The notes under the pieces were generated by a model. The model had not been told where the DNA came from, did not search any database, and saw only the letters and a list, made by a program, of their open reading frames with translations. Both the position numbers and the translations under genes were made by a program. A stretch of 64,000 nucleotides of DNA from NCBI GenBank assembly GCA_023548195.1, contig JAJHZJ010000335.1, positions 3,403,020 through 3,467,019 of the forward strand. Direction: 5' to 3'. This document shows positions 46,561-57,420 of this stretch, in pieces; the stretch's first letter is position 1; each line of letters starts with the position of its first letter. Origin of the DNA: Bettongia penicillata ogilbyi. Its lineage: Eukaryota > Chordata > Mammalia > Diprotodontia > Potoroidae.

Positions 46561-46817
46561 AACAGGGGAAAAAGTTTACTGGTGATAAATTTAATCTAAG
46601 AACATGCAATAATATTAGTAACAGGAATTTAATATCATTTATAGCAGACTAAAAAAAATTTTAAAAATTTCAGCACTAGAAGATACCTACTGTGATATCA
46701 CAGACACATTCTCTCTCACATATAGATATATAATTGGTCCCCAGAATGGGAAATCCTAAGTATGTATTTCTCCATAGTTTATATTGGATTTGACAGAAAA
46801 TTATCTTTCTAAGACAC
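46561..46817. other. unassigned DNA upstream of V1R pseudogene 2
   Basis: Nothing recognised. Confidence 0.35.
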
Positions 46818-47065
46818 TTGAAGAATGGTTCTGACAATGAAATGCTGGACATTATGTACTGTCAACTGACTGGAGTTGGAATCCTAGGGAATAGCATCCT
46901 CCTGTTCCTATACAGCGATCATTTCGTGTCTGGTCAAAGAAAAAGACCAAGAAATTTAGTTATTATCTATTTGGCCTTTTCCAGGGCCACATTTCATCTT
47001 TTCAGTAAAATCCCTACTTCAACAAAGCTTTAGGGTCTGCATGGAATATTTAGATCAACTTGAAA
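46818..47065 (+). pseudogene. V1R pseudogene 2, 5' fragment
   Basis: From ATG 46818 the product covers the N-terminus, TM1 with the intact family motif GVGILGNSILLFLYS, the first intracellular loop (RKRPRNLVIIY) and TM2 (LAFSRATFHLFSKIPTSTKL). The codon at 47031-47033 is TAG where V1Rs usually have a tryptophan (TGG). A few more family residues (GLHGIFR) follow before recognisable sequence ends near 47065. About 70-80 of roughly 310 codons remain. I found no later helices downstream. V1Rs are vomeronasal chemosensory GPCRs. Confidence 0.82.
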
Positions 47066-48104
47066 AAAAAGAACTGCTAGGAATATTTTTTTCACATAAA
47101 GAACCTTTTCATCTCTCTTAAATTTCTCTTTTTTATTGTACCAATAGGAACAAATATAAGTACATTTGGGTTGACATTTTAGTATAATTAGAACTAGTTT
47201 TACAGTAGAGTTGAGGCAATTTGTGAACTTAAACTACAGTGCATTAGTGTGCTGATCTTACCAAAAGAATTCTAATATTTGCCATCCCTGTCCTTTACAA
47301 TCATTTTCTATCATAATGTCATGACATCAAATCTCAGAGTAAATTCACAAGGCATTTCTCTTAGTATAAATAATTCTAATTGATGACTGATGATTATAAT
47401 GATCCTTGAAATATACTTTGTTACCGATGTGGGTAACTTGAATGTCTTTTGAAAGCTTCCTGATATTATATACTTTGATGATTTACCTACCAGAAAAAAA
47501 GTTCTTATTCTAATTTGTGTGCACCATTTTTCTCTAGGCTTTCTCTAGACAGCATAATCATATGACATAATATCTGTAAAGATTTTCATTTTTCACTAGA
47601 AAAGTGTAAAGACAAGAATCAAAAGAGAGGCCTGGTGAGAGACAAAGAGAGACAGTGAGATAGAAATAGACAAACAGAAACAGAGATAGAGGCACAAAGA
47701 AAGATAGAGAGAAAAAGAAAGAAAGAACAGTAGGGGATGTTCAATTGTAATACAACAAACTGCATGAGGACAGCATGTGATTGGTCATTTAAGAAGTCAA
47801 CTGTAACTTTGGAGAGAACAGTTTCAATTGAATCATATCAGAAGCTATATTTTTAAGGGTTGAGGAAGCTAAGGCAATTGGTCATGAGGTAGTAAGCTTT
47901 TTCCTCAAAATTTGGGTGAAAAGAGGAGAAGAGATATAAGATAAATGGATTCAAGGAAAGATGTGGGAAATTGATCAAACATGCATTTAGAGGGGCAGGC
48001 CTTGGTAAAGAGAAGTAATATCTATCTTTTCTAAGACTGGAGAAAAGGAAATAGAGATTATGTCAAAGATTTAGAGAAGAGAAGGGAGAAAGAGGAGTTA
48101 ATAT
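47066..48104. other. unassigned DNA
   Basis: Contains a purine-rich AGAGAGA tract at about 47630-47735. No V1R continuation or other gene found. Confidence 0.4.
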
Positions 48105-48634
48105 GTTTTCATGAGTGAGCATGGGATATAGTAAGATCTGTCCTCAAGGAAAAGTTGAGACCATACAACGGAGAGAAGAAAGTAACAAAGGCTGTTTGCC
48201 AAGCACTTGTCCTGTGGCCACATTCCAGCAGAACCATGGCTTCATCAAAGAAGTCCTCCTACTCAGCAAACAGTCAACTCATTGAGAGCATAGTGATGTT
48301 GTCAAGAGAAGACCTATATAGGCATGAGTTTCTATGTGAATTTATCACATGCCGAATCATCAATTGAGTCTCATGCACCTTCAAAGTCTCCATACATGGG
48401 ATGCATCCTTAGAGGAGAGTATGTCCTATACTCATGGGTCATTTTCTTGCCAATGTTTAAAAAAAAAATTAATTCGCTAAATGTTTGTGTTTCGCACAAA
48501 TAATGTCCTCTACACAATTAAAGAAACAGGAAATCTATTGGTAAAGGTTTGGGCATTTTCTTTTGCTGTATGAATACTTAAAAGTTCAGTTATTTTAATG
48601 CGGTATAGTGGTAGAAGGAGAATTGGTAGTGAAA

Positions 48635-48900
48635 ATAATAATAGTAATAATAAAGCATTTACACAGCACTTTAAGTTTGAAAAATACTTGACAAAAAAGC
48701 ATTTTATCACAGTAATGACTTTGAGAAGAAAGAGCTCTTATTATTCCCATTTGACAAAAGAGCAGCTGAGGGAGGCAAATGTTAAGGGACTTACCCAGAG
48801 TCACATAGCTAAGAAATATTTATGGCAGGATTTCAAATCAAATGTTCATGACTCCAAGACTAGAGATTTGTACCCTGGACCATCTTGCTACTTCTAAAGA
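48635..48900 (+). mobile_element. MIR/CORE-SINE-like element in block A
   Basis: 'ataataaagcatttacacag', 'attattcccatttgacaaaa', 'acttacccagagtcacatag' and 'tgtaccctggaccatcttgc' in family order. The orthologous copy is at 61650-61905 in block B. Confidence 0.75.
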
Positions 48901-49229
48901 CACTGTGGTGAGCTCACTAAGAAAGTGGCTAGGTGTGACAATAATATTTGTAATTTATTTGTAATAATTTGACTTATTTAGTGAATAGAAAAATCAAGTC
49001 ATCTCACCTACACAACTAGGAGGACTATTTTACTCCATTTTCTTTCAATTTAAAAAAATATTTTATTTTAGTATTTGACTTGTTGATTCATTTGGAATAC
49101 ACTGAGCTACTGGGTATTGTATACGACAGCCTTCTCTTTCCTATGGGGGTTATGAGATAGAAAGTAAACTGTTAGCCTCCAGAAATTTTAGAAAATTTTT
49201 GTTATGTTCTGTGATTAGAGGAACCATTA

Positions 49230-49430
49230 GCAGAAGGTAATATATATGTGATGTGCACGTAAGTATCACATGTAGATACAAATACAGACTCCCATATGCT
49301 CCCATACACACATGTGTATGTATGTATACTAATATATACATATATACACACATATGCATGTATGTACATAAGAGTATGAATAGATTTATATTATATATAT
49401 GCATATATATTACATATATATATTCTTTGG
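49230..49430. repeat. TATA/CATA/TATG microsatellite
   Basis: Purine-pyrimidine tract. A shorter counterpart is at about 62280-62370 in block B. Confidence 0.85.
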
Positions 49431-49434
49431 TATA

Positions 49435-50295
49435 AACAAAATAAGCAGAAACAAGAATGACAGTATACATAATGATAACAATATTTTAGGTTGTAAGAGC
49501 AATGAGTGAACAATAGATACTGAAAAAAAATTTAAAAGGAAGGGTACATCACAAGAGGCATGTCAAAAGTCCCCCACATTTTGTAGAAATGGAAGATTCA
49601 TGAGTGTGTTGTATCTATCAAATATATCGATTCATTGTTGAGGTTTAGGGAATCTGTGACGCCACGATAACAATACAGGTACTTCTCAAATGAATTGGAC
49701 CCAAGCTTTGTTTCATTCAAAGACAAGGTCCATGAGAACAACAATCAGGATGAGTGTGATTCTATAAATCTACAATCCTGATTAGACCCTTAAGGAATTG
49801 AAGTCACTGACTAGACTCTAATTGGTGTCCTTGAATGGAGACAATACAGAAAGTCTGCGGTGTAGATTTAGGAAGGGTCAAGTAGTCTGGGGTGACTGGG
49901 AGGTAACAGAGAAGGTCTGGGTGCCCTAGGTGAATGTGAGAGATCTGAAACACTTGACCAAGGCAGAATGAGATCAATCAAGAGTGGAAAGTAACCAGAG
50001 GTGATCCTGAGGTGACAGACACTGGAAGGTTGGGCTAGGTTAATAGTAATAGGTAATTGGGAGATTGGGGATAGGCCAAAATGAAAGGTCGGTTGACTGG
50101 GATGGGACGATGCCTCAGGCAAGCACCAACGACTTGAAGCACTGGGAAAATTCAAGGAGAATTCAGGAGAAAGTTCAAGTGAGAGTTTCAATGACATGCA
50201 ATTAAATGGAGTCCAATTTCAATTGGTGTGAGGGGCACGGGTCTCAGCTTGGGCTTGTACCACATAAGCAATATTTAGGTTGCTTGCTTTTTTTT
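49435..50295. other. block A-specific segment, unidentified
   Basis: Present here, absent between the matching flanks of block B ('tatattcttt' then 'gaaatattgtacc' against 'gagatattgttcc'). It ends in a T run at 50288-50299. No coding potential seen and no family recognised. It is either an insertion in A or a deletion in B. Confidence 0.5.
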
Positions 50296-51194
50296 TTTGA
50301 AATATTGTACCTTAGTCATATGCCTCTATGCTGGTGGGGGGCACATACTGGATGAATTTTGATAGTGAAAAACAAAACATCAATAAAATTCATTAAATAA
50401 TTTCATAAAAAGATAGTGATATTTAATGAGGAGAGTAGCATCAAGTAAGGGAGTTATTAGAAAGGGAAACACTAGGGAAAGTTTGCAGATAAGCATGTTA
50501 TAAGGAAGGTAAACACATGAGAATGTCTGCAGAAAGCAAGGAATGAGCTTAGTGATAAAAAGTGAAGGAGGATAAGGAAGGGTGGAGATTGTCAAGTGTA
50601 AGTTGAATGTTATCAAGAAGACTTCAGGAGATAAGGTCAAGGATATCTCATAAGGGCGATTTTTTAGAATAAATAAGAAGGAAATGTGGGAAGATATCAG
50701 AATGATAAGAAATGAGCAGAGGGGAGAATTGGGAAGTTTCCTTGAGTTATTGACTCAACTATTCAGTCAGTGAGTTATGAAGCAAGATTCTCACCTGAGA
50801 AAATGGGTCAATTTGGTGCTATGGGACACATGAGGAGAGATGTGAAGGCTGCTGAAAATAGTTAGACAGAGGGGTATTTAGTAGAAAATTGACCTGGGAG
50901 CAATGTGGTTTCCAAGTGAGATTAAATTATGCAATGTATTCAGGGAAATTTCCTGACTTCCTGAAGGGTTCGTCAGAGACACATGAAGAATAGCAATAAA
51001 TGGAGATTTTGGGAGTCATTAAGAGACAAATGAGCACGGGAAACAAAAGTAAATGATAAAGTAGAGTTTACTTAAAAGAATAAGGTTATTGACACGTTTA
51101 AAAAAACAGAGTTTAGTCGTTGCCATGATAAAGGGCAGAGAAAGAAACAGAATTTCAATGTGAGGAAGAATAATCTAGGGTTCTTGTTTTTATT

Positions 51195-51430
51195 TTGTAG
51201 ATTAATCATGTCGAATTGTTTGTGAACAAGCTTGGCGATGTCTTGGCAAAGGAACTGGAGTGGTTTGTCATTTCCTTCTCCAGCTCATTTTATAGATTGA
51301 TGAAGTTTTAACAAACATGGCTAGCAGAGGAACCAAGGATCAAATAGAAGGTTAGTGCTGTCTGAGCCTGCATTTGAACACAGGTCTTCCTGATACTAGA
51401 GCCAATATCCCGTCACTTATATCATCCTGT
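51195..51430 (-). mobile_element. tRNA-type SINE in block A
   Basis: The complement reads like the SINE at 26.05 kb: 'aaaatgagctggagaaggaa', 'ccactccagttcctttgcca'. On the plus strand 'ggaactggagtggtttgtca' and 'acacaggtcttcctgatact' are seen. The same insertion is at 63105-63345 in block B. Confidence 0.8.
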
Positions 51431-51654
51431 TGCCTCTTGGTTTTCAGGCCTACAGAAAGAAGGAATGATAATAAATTTTCATCTAATAAAGGAATATCCA
51501 TTATCTGAGAAACATTATTGCTCCTCATATAGGAAATCAGAGGGTCATGAAATTTCAATGTGAAAATCTAAAAATGTAACATGCATAATATCATGTGTCT
51601 TTTCATAGGTCACATAAATTTGATAACAAATCATCTTCATAAGACAGCTAAAGA

Positions 51655-51740
51655 ATGCTGATTGGATGAAATTCTGGGAATAGTATACCTGCTACCAAGT
51701 ATAGCTGGATTCCTAGGGAACTGTATACATGTCTTCTTTT
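51655..51740 (+). pseudogene. V1R pseudogene 3, cut off by an L1 insertion
   Basis: The first 28 or so codons of a V1R are recognisable (LDEILGIVYLLPSIAGFLGNC). The start ATG at 51655 is followed by a 2-base deletion compared with its paralogue at 63563, so the frame hits TGA at once. The TM1 motif GFLGN is kept out of frame. At about 51741 the sequence switches to the 3' end of a minus-strand L1. The remaining six helices are not found beyond the L1 and HAL1 cluster. Confidence 0.82.
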
Positions 51741-53708
51741 TTAAAAATTATTTTATATTTTTTCAGTGTTCTACAATCACTTCCATATATCTTAGACTTT
51801 TTTCCAATCCCTCCTCCTCCTTCCCCTCTCCCTCCTAACACTCTCACTGAGACAGTATAAAATTTTGTATAGATTCAACACATACATTCCTATTAAATAC
51901 ATTTTTACCTTAGTTATGTTGCATAGAAGAATTAAAATGAATGGGAGAAAACCATGAAAACCAAACATAATACAAAAGAAAATTTTCTGCTTCATTTTGC
52001 AATCGAATTTCATAGTTCTTTCTCTAGATGTGGAAGGCATTTTGCCTCAGGAGATCACTGTCAATTTTTTTAAGTCATGGCATTGCAAGGAAGCATTAAC
52101 ACTACCAGAAAAATTCCTCACACACTATGGTTGTTGCTGTGTACAAGGTTCTCCTGGTTCTGTTCCTTTCACTCAGCATTAGTTCATATAAGTCTTTTCA
52201 GGCCTCTCTGAAGTCTTTCTGTTAATTATTTCTTATGGAAAAATATTATTCTATTATATTCATAAATCAAAATTTATTCAGCCATTCCCCAGTTGATGGG
52301 CATCTAATTGATTTCCAGTTTTTGACCACCACATAGAGAGTTACTATAAATATTTCTGTACATGTTGCACCCTTTCCCATTTTTATGATCTCTTGGGGAT
52401 ACAGTCCTAGAAGCAATATTGGTGGGTCAAAGGGTATGTACATTTTTGTAGCCCTTTGGGCATAATTCCAAATTGATCTCCAGAATGGTTGGCTCAGCTC
52501 ACAGCTCTGTCAACAACGAATTAGTGTTCCAAATCTTCCGCATCTTCACCAAAATTTATCATCTTCCTGGTTTGTCATGATAGTCAATCTGATCGGTGTG
52601 ATGTGGTATCTCAGATTTGTTTTGATTTGCATTTGTCTAATCCGTAGTGATTTAGAGCATTTATTCATATGACTATAGATAGCTTTAATTTCTTCTTCTG
52701 AAAACTGCCTGTTCATATCCTTTGACTATTTATCAATTATAGAATGATTTCTATTCTTGTACATTTGATTCAGTTCTCTACATATTTTAAAAATAGGGCC
52801 TTTAGCACAAACATTGGTTGTAAAAATTCTTTCCCAGTTTTCTGCTTCCCTCTTAATTTTGGTTGCATTGGGTTTGGTTATGCAAAAACTTTTCAATTTT
52901 ATGTAATCAAAACTATCTATTTTGTACTTCATAATGTTTTCTGTCTCTGGTTTAGTCAAAACTTGTTCCCTTCTCTATAAATCTGATAGATACACTATTA
53001 CTTGCTTCACTAATTTGCTTATAGTATCAATCTTTATACATAGGTCATGTACCCATTTAGACTTTATTCTTGTGTACAGTGTCAGGCATTGGTCTATACC
53101 CAGTTTCTGACACACTGCTATCCAGGTTTGCCAGAAATTTTGGTCGAACAGAGAATTCTTATCCCAGGAGCTGAGGTCCTTATGTTTATCAAACAGTAGA
53201 TTGCTATATTCATTAACTACTGTATCTTGAGTAACTAGCTTATTCAACTGTTCTACCCCTCTGTTTCTTAGCCAATATCAACTGGTTTTGATAATTGCTG
53301 GTTTATAATACAATTTGAGATCTGGTAGAGTTAAGTCACCTTCCCCAGCATTTCTTTCCATTAATTGTCTTGATATTCTGGACCTTTTGTTCTTCCAGAT
53401 GAATTTTGACAATATTTTTTCTAGCTCTAGAAAATAATTACCTGACAGTTTGATATTGACTAAATAAATTAATTTAGGTAGAACTATCATTTTTATTATA
53501 TTGACTCAGGCAACGCAGGAGCAACTGCTATATTAACACTAATTGACATCTGACTTGATTTGCACGAAAAGTGTTTTGTAATTGTGTTCATATAGTTCCT
53601 GAGTTTGTTTTGGCAGGTAAACTCCCAAACATTTTATAGTGTGTATCCCAGCTTCAAATGGTATTTCTCTTTCTATCTCTTGTTCTTAGGCTTTGTTAGA
53701 AGTATAGG
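51741..53708 (-). mobile_element. L1, 5'-truncated, ORF2 C-terminal part and 3' UTR
   Basis: Its 3' end lies in the V1R start. Minus-strand fragments include DKNSLFDQNFWQTW with KLGIDQCLTLYTRIK (53110-53060), SFCITKPNATKIK (near 52880) and, near 52480-52560, a decayed zinc-knuckle region. Further upstream the text covers KFIWKNKRSRISRQL (53410-53360) and continues to 53708, where a plus-strand HAL1 begins. Multiple frameshifts. It is older than the L1 at 38.2 kb. Confidence 0.8.
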
Positions 53709-54360
53709 GAGGGGAGGAGCCAAGATGGAGGAGTAGAAAGACTCACATATGAGAGCTCTGAGCCCACAGCCCATAAATTACCTATGGAAAGAACTCCCAC
53801 GAGTTCTAGAGGAGTGGAAGTCTCACAGCAACAGAGTGGAGGAGATTTCTGCTCCAGAGAGCCCTAAAAAACCAACCCCAAAGGGCCATCAGGCACCAGA
53901 CGCAGAGCGGAGCCCCTGCCCCGGCCAAGTGGCTCCAGAGGAGCAGATCAGAGCAGGCTTCAGGGACAGAATCTTTGGTGGCCACGAGGGTCCCTCAACC
54001 CACTGGCACTACAGGTCAGTGAGACAGCCTTCTGGACTGGACGAGAGGGGTGCGGGGTGTCTCCATAACTCAGGCCCCCTCGGGCGGAAGCAGCAGAGGC
54101 AGTGGCGGCCAGGAGCTTCCAGAGCAGACCGGAGTTCAGGGCCATTACTGAAGGTCTCCTCATAAACCCCCTGAGGGAACTGAGCCTGGGAGGTGGCCCT
54201 TCCCCCACCTGAGCAGCAGTACATAATCTCTCACTGAGTAGAAGTCCCTCCCCTCTCTGAAAGCCCTGAAGCTGGGGAGCAACATTTGAATCTCAGGTCC
54301 CAAGCACTAGTGAGGCGGGGGTGGAGAGGAATCTCAGGACTCAAGTAAGTGGCTGGGAAA

Positions 54361-55461
54361 ATGCCCAGAAAAGGGAGAAAAATAAGACCACAGAAGGTTA
54401 CTTTCTTGGTGAACACATGTTTCCTCCTTTCCTTTCTGATGGGGAAGAACAATGCTTACCATCAGGGAAAGACATAGAAGTCAAGGACTCTATATCCCAA
54501 ACATCCGAAATAGATATACAATGGGCTCAGGCCATGGAAGAGCTCAAAAAGGATTTTGAAAATCAAGTTAGACAGGTGGAGGAAAAACTGGGAAGAGAAA
54601 TGAGAGAGATGCAAGAAAAACATGAAAAACGAGTCAATACCTTGCTAAAGGAGACCCAAAAAAAGTGCTGAAGAAAATAACACCTTGAAAAATAGGCTCA
54701 CTCAATTGCCAAAAGAGGTTCAAAAAGCCAATGAGGAGAAGAATGCTTTCAAAAGCGGAATTAGCCAAATGGGAAAAGAGATTCAAAGTTTACTGAAGAG
54801 AATAGTTCTCTCAAGATTAGAATGGAACAGATGGAGTCTAATGACTTTCTGAGAAACCAAGAAATCACCAAACACAACCAAAAGAATGAAAAAATGGAAG
54901 AGAATGTGAAATATCTCATTGGGAAAACAACTGACTTGGAAAATAGATCCAGGAGAGACAACTTAAAAATTATGGGACTACCTGAAAGCCATGATCAAAA
55001 AAAGAGCCTAGACATCGTCTTGCATGAAATTATCAAGGAAAACTGCCCTGACATTCTAGGACCAGAGGGCAAAATAAGTATTGAAAGAATCCATCGATCA
55101 CCACCTGAAAGAGATCCAAAAAGAGAAACTCCTAGGAACATTGTGGCCAAATTCCAGAACTCCCAGCTCAAGGAAAAAATCTTGCAAGCAGCTAGAAAGA
55201 AACAATTCCAGTACTGTGGAAATACAATCAGGATAACCCACGATCTAGCAGCTTCTACATTAAGGGATCGAAGGGCGTGGAATAGGATATTCCAGAAGGC
55301 AAAGGAACTAGGACTCAAACCAAGAATCACCTACCCAGCTAAACTGAGTATAATACTTCAAGGGAAAATATGGTCTTTCAATGAAACAGAGGACTTTCAA
55401 TCATTCTTAATGAAAAGACCAGAGTTGAAAAGAAAATTTGACTTTCAAACACAAGAATGAG
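54361..55461 (+). pseudogene. HAL1 ORF1, best-preserved copy but frameshifted
   Basis: ATG at 54361 begins MPRKG. A missing A in the following A-run moves the frame, which then reads KTTEGYFLGEHMFPP...CLPSGKD and a coiled coil to 54671. An extra A near 54665 shifts it again. From 54822 a 212-codon open stretch holds the end of the coiled coil (MEQMESNDFLRNQEITK), the RRM-like domain (RRDNLKIMGLPESHDQKK) with the Arg of IHRSPPERDPK intact, and the C-terminal domain (TPRNIVAKFQNS, KEKILQAARKKQFQYC, PRITYPAKLS). It stops at TGA 55458-55460. L1 ORF1p-type proteins bind and coat RNA as trimers; this copy needs two indels to be undone and is not coding as it stands. Confidence 0.85.
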
Positions 55462-55595
55462 AGGAAGCATGCAAAAGTAAACAGCAAGGAGAAGTATTAA
55501 GGGACTTACCAGAAATGAACTGTTTGCATTCATACAGGGAAGGACAATATTTCTAACTCTTAAAACTTTTCAGTATCTGGGTGGTTGGTGAGACC

Positions 55596-55645
55596 ACACA
55601 TACACATGTACACGTATGCACACACATACACACATGCATTCACAT
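55596..55645. repeat. CA-rich microsatellite in HAL1 3' UTR
   Basis: CACA with TACA and TGTA interruptions at the standard HAL1 position. Confidence 0.8.
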
Positions 55646-56515
55646 GCAGAGACAGAGAGCACAGATTGAACTGAATAGGATGGGACCATACCTTAAAAGA
55701 AATTAAGGTAAATGGTGAGAGAGAAATGTAGTGAGAGGAAAGAGGGGGAAATGGAAGCGGGTAACTATATGTCATTTAAGAGGCAAGTAGGAGATGTTTT
55801 TAGTGGAGGGAAAAAGAGGAGAGCTGAGGAAAAAAAAACAAACAAACAAACAAAAGTTTACCCTCATCACATTTGGCTAAACGAAGGAGTGAAATGCACA
55901 CTCATTTTGGTATGAAAACCTATCTTACAGTATAAGAAAGCGGGGGAGAAGGAGATATTGGGGGGGGATGATGGAAGGGAGGGCAAAGGGAGGAGGGAGT
56001 AATTGAAAGTCAACACTTGGGGAGGGACAGGATCAAAGGACAGAAGAGAAACAATGAGGGGCAGGTTAGGAGGGATGGCAATTCAGTTAGTCTTACACAA
56101 CACGACTATCAGGAAGGTCATTTGCAAAGCTACACAGATATGGCCTATAATGAATTGCCTGCCGTACCAAAGGGAATGGGTGGGGAGGGAGGGATGGGGA
56201 GAATTTGGAACTCAAAGTTTTAGGAACAATTGTTTAGTATTGTTGTTGCAACTAGGTAAGAAGACATACAGTTAATGAGGAATAGAAAGTCATCTGGCCC
56301 TACAGGAGAAAAGAGAAGATAGAGACAAGGGAAGGGAGGGTTGACAGAAGAGAGGACAGATTGGAGATAGGGAAAATTAGATTGCTTGGGGTATTGGGGT
56401 GGGGGGGAGGGGAGAAAAGGGGAGAAAATTTGGAACCCAAAAATTTGTGAAAACGAATGTAAAAAGCTAAATAAATAAATAAATAAATAAATAAAAAATC
56501 AAAATCAAAAAAAAA

Positions 56516-57420
56516 AAGAAAAGCAAGTTAGACAGGTGGAGGAAAAACTGGGAAGAGAAATGTCAGAGATGCAAGAAAAGTATGAAAAATGGGTCAATAC
56601 CTTGGTAAAGGAGACCCAAAAAAATGCTGAGGAAATTAACACCTTGAAAAATAGGCTCACTCAATTGGCAAAGGAGGTTCAAAAAGCCAATGAGGAGAAG
56701 AATGCTTTCAAAAGCAGAATGAGCCAAATGGAAAAAGAGGCTCAAAAGCTCACTGAATTTAATAGTTCTCTCAAAATTAGAATGGAACAGATGGAGTCTA
56801 ATAACTTTCTGAGAAACCAAGAAATCACCAAACAAAACCAAAAGAACGAAAAAATGGAAGAGAATGTGAAATATCTCATGGGAAAAACAACTGACCTGGA
56901 AAATAGATCCAGGAGAGACAATTTAAAAATTATGGGACTACCTGAAACTCATGATCAAAAAAAGAGCCTAGACATCATCTTAGATGAAATTATCCAGGAA
57001 AACTGCCCTGACATTCTAGAACCAGAGGGCAAAATAAGTATTGAAAGAATCCGTTGATCACCACCTGAAAGAGATCCAAAAAGAGAAACTCCTAGGAACA
57101 TTGTGGCCAAACTCCAGAACTCCCAGCTCAAGGAAAAAATCTTGCAAGCAGCTAGAAAGAAACAATTCCAGTACTGTGGAAATACAATCAGGATAACCCA
57201 CGATCTAGCAGCTTCTACATTAAGGGATCGAAGGGCGTGGAATAGGATATTCCAGAAGGCAAAGGAACTAGGACTCAAACCAAGAATCACCTACCCAGCT
57301 AAAATAGGTATAATACTTCAAGGGAAAATATGGTCTTTCAATGAAACAGAGGACTTTCAATCATTCTTAATGAAAAAACCAGAGCTGAAAAGAAAATTTG
57401 ACTTTCAAACACAAGAATGA
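56516..57420 (+). pseudogene. HAL1 ORF1, 5'-truncated
   Basis: Open from QVRQ-like text, with ATG at 56536, through the coiled coil (VEEKLGREMSEMQEKYEK... KLTEFNSSLKI) and RRM-like domain (RRDNLKIMGLPETHDQ) to a TGA at 57055-57057, which replaces the CGA arginine codon. It reopens for the C-terminal domain (57103-57420; TPRNIVAKLQNSQ, KPRITYPAK) and stops after FQTQE. Apart from the missing N-terminus this one stop is the main lesion. Confidence 0.82.

Larger units (their letters stand above)
48105..51740 (+). repeat. paralogous block A, main segment
   Basis: Aligns colinearly with 61120-63650: 'atgagtgagcatgggatata' at both starts, 'ccacattccagcagaaccat', 'caataaaattcattaaata', 'agagttatgaag'-type flanks, a SINE at the same place and a V1R start. 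It differs by indels, notably about 850 bp at 49435-50295 and about 180 bp near 50765-50940, both absent from the other block. Confidence 0.85.
53709..56515 (+). mobile_element. HAL1 (half-L1), full length
   Basis: Starts 'ggaggggaggagccaagatg', the classic L1-like 5' end. It has a 5' UTR to 54360, ORF1 54361-55461, a CA microsatellite at 55596-55645, a G/A-rich 3' UTR and a (TAAA)n tail of several units, then an A-rich run to about 56515. Head-to-head with the L1 to its left. Followed directly by a second truncated HAL1. Confidence 0.88.

Noticed and set aside
43660..46590. Target-site duplication around the 43.7-kb HAL1 (CAGTGAAAAT... against CAGGGGAAAAA...)
   Set aside because: Too many differences and low complexity to accept as a duplication.
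48155..48367. 70-codon frame conserved in position between blocks A and B
   Set aside because: The counterpart near 61170-61380 does not keep the same frame or protein. The similarity is that of the duplicated DNA as a whole.
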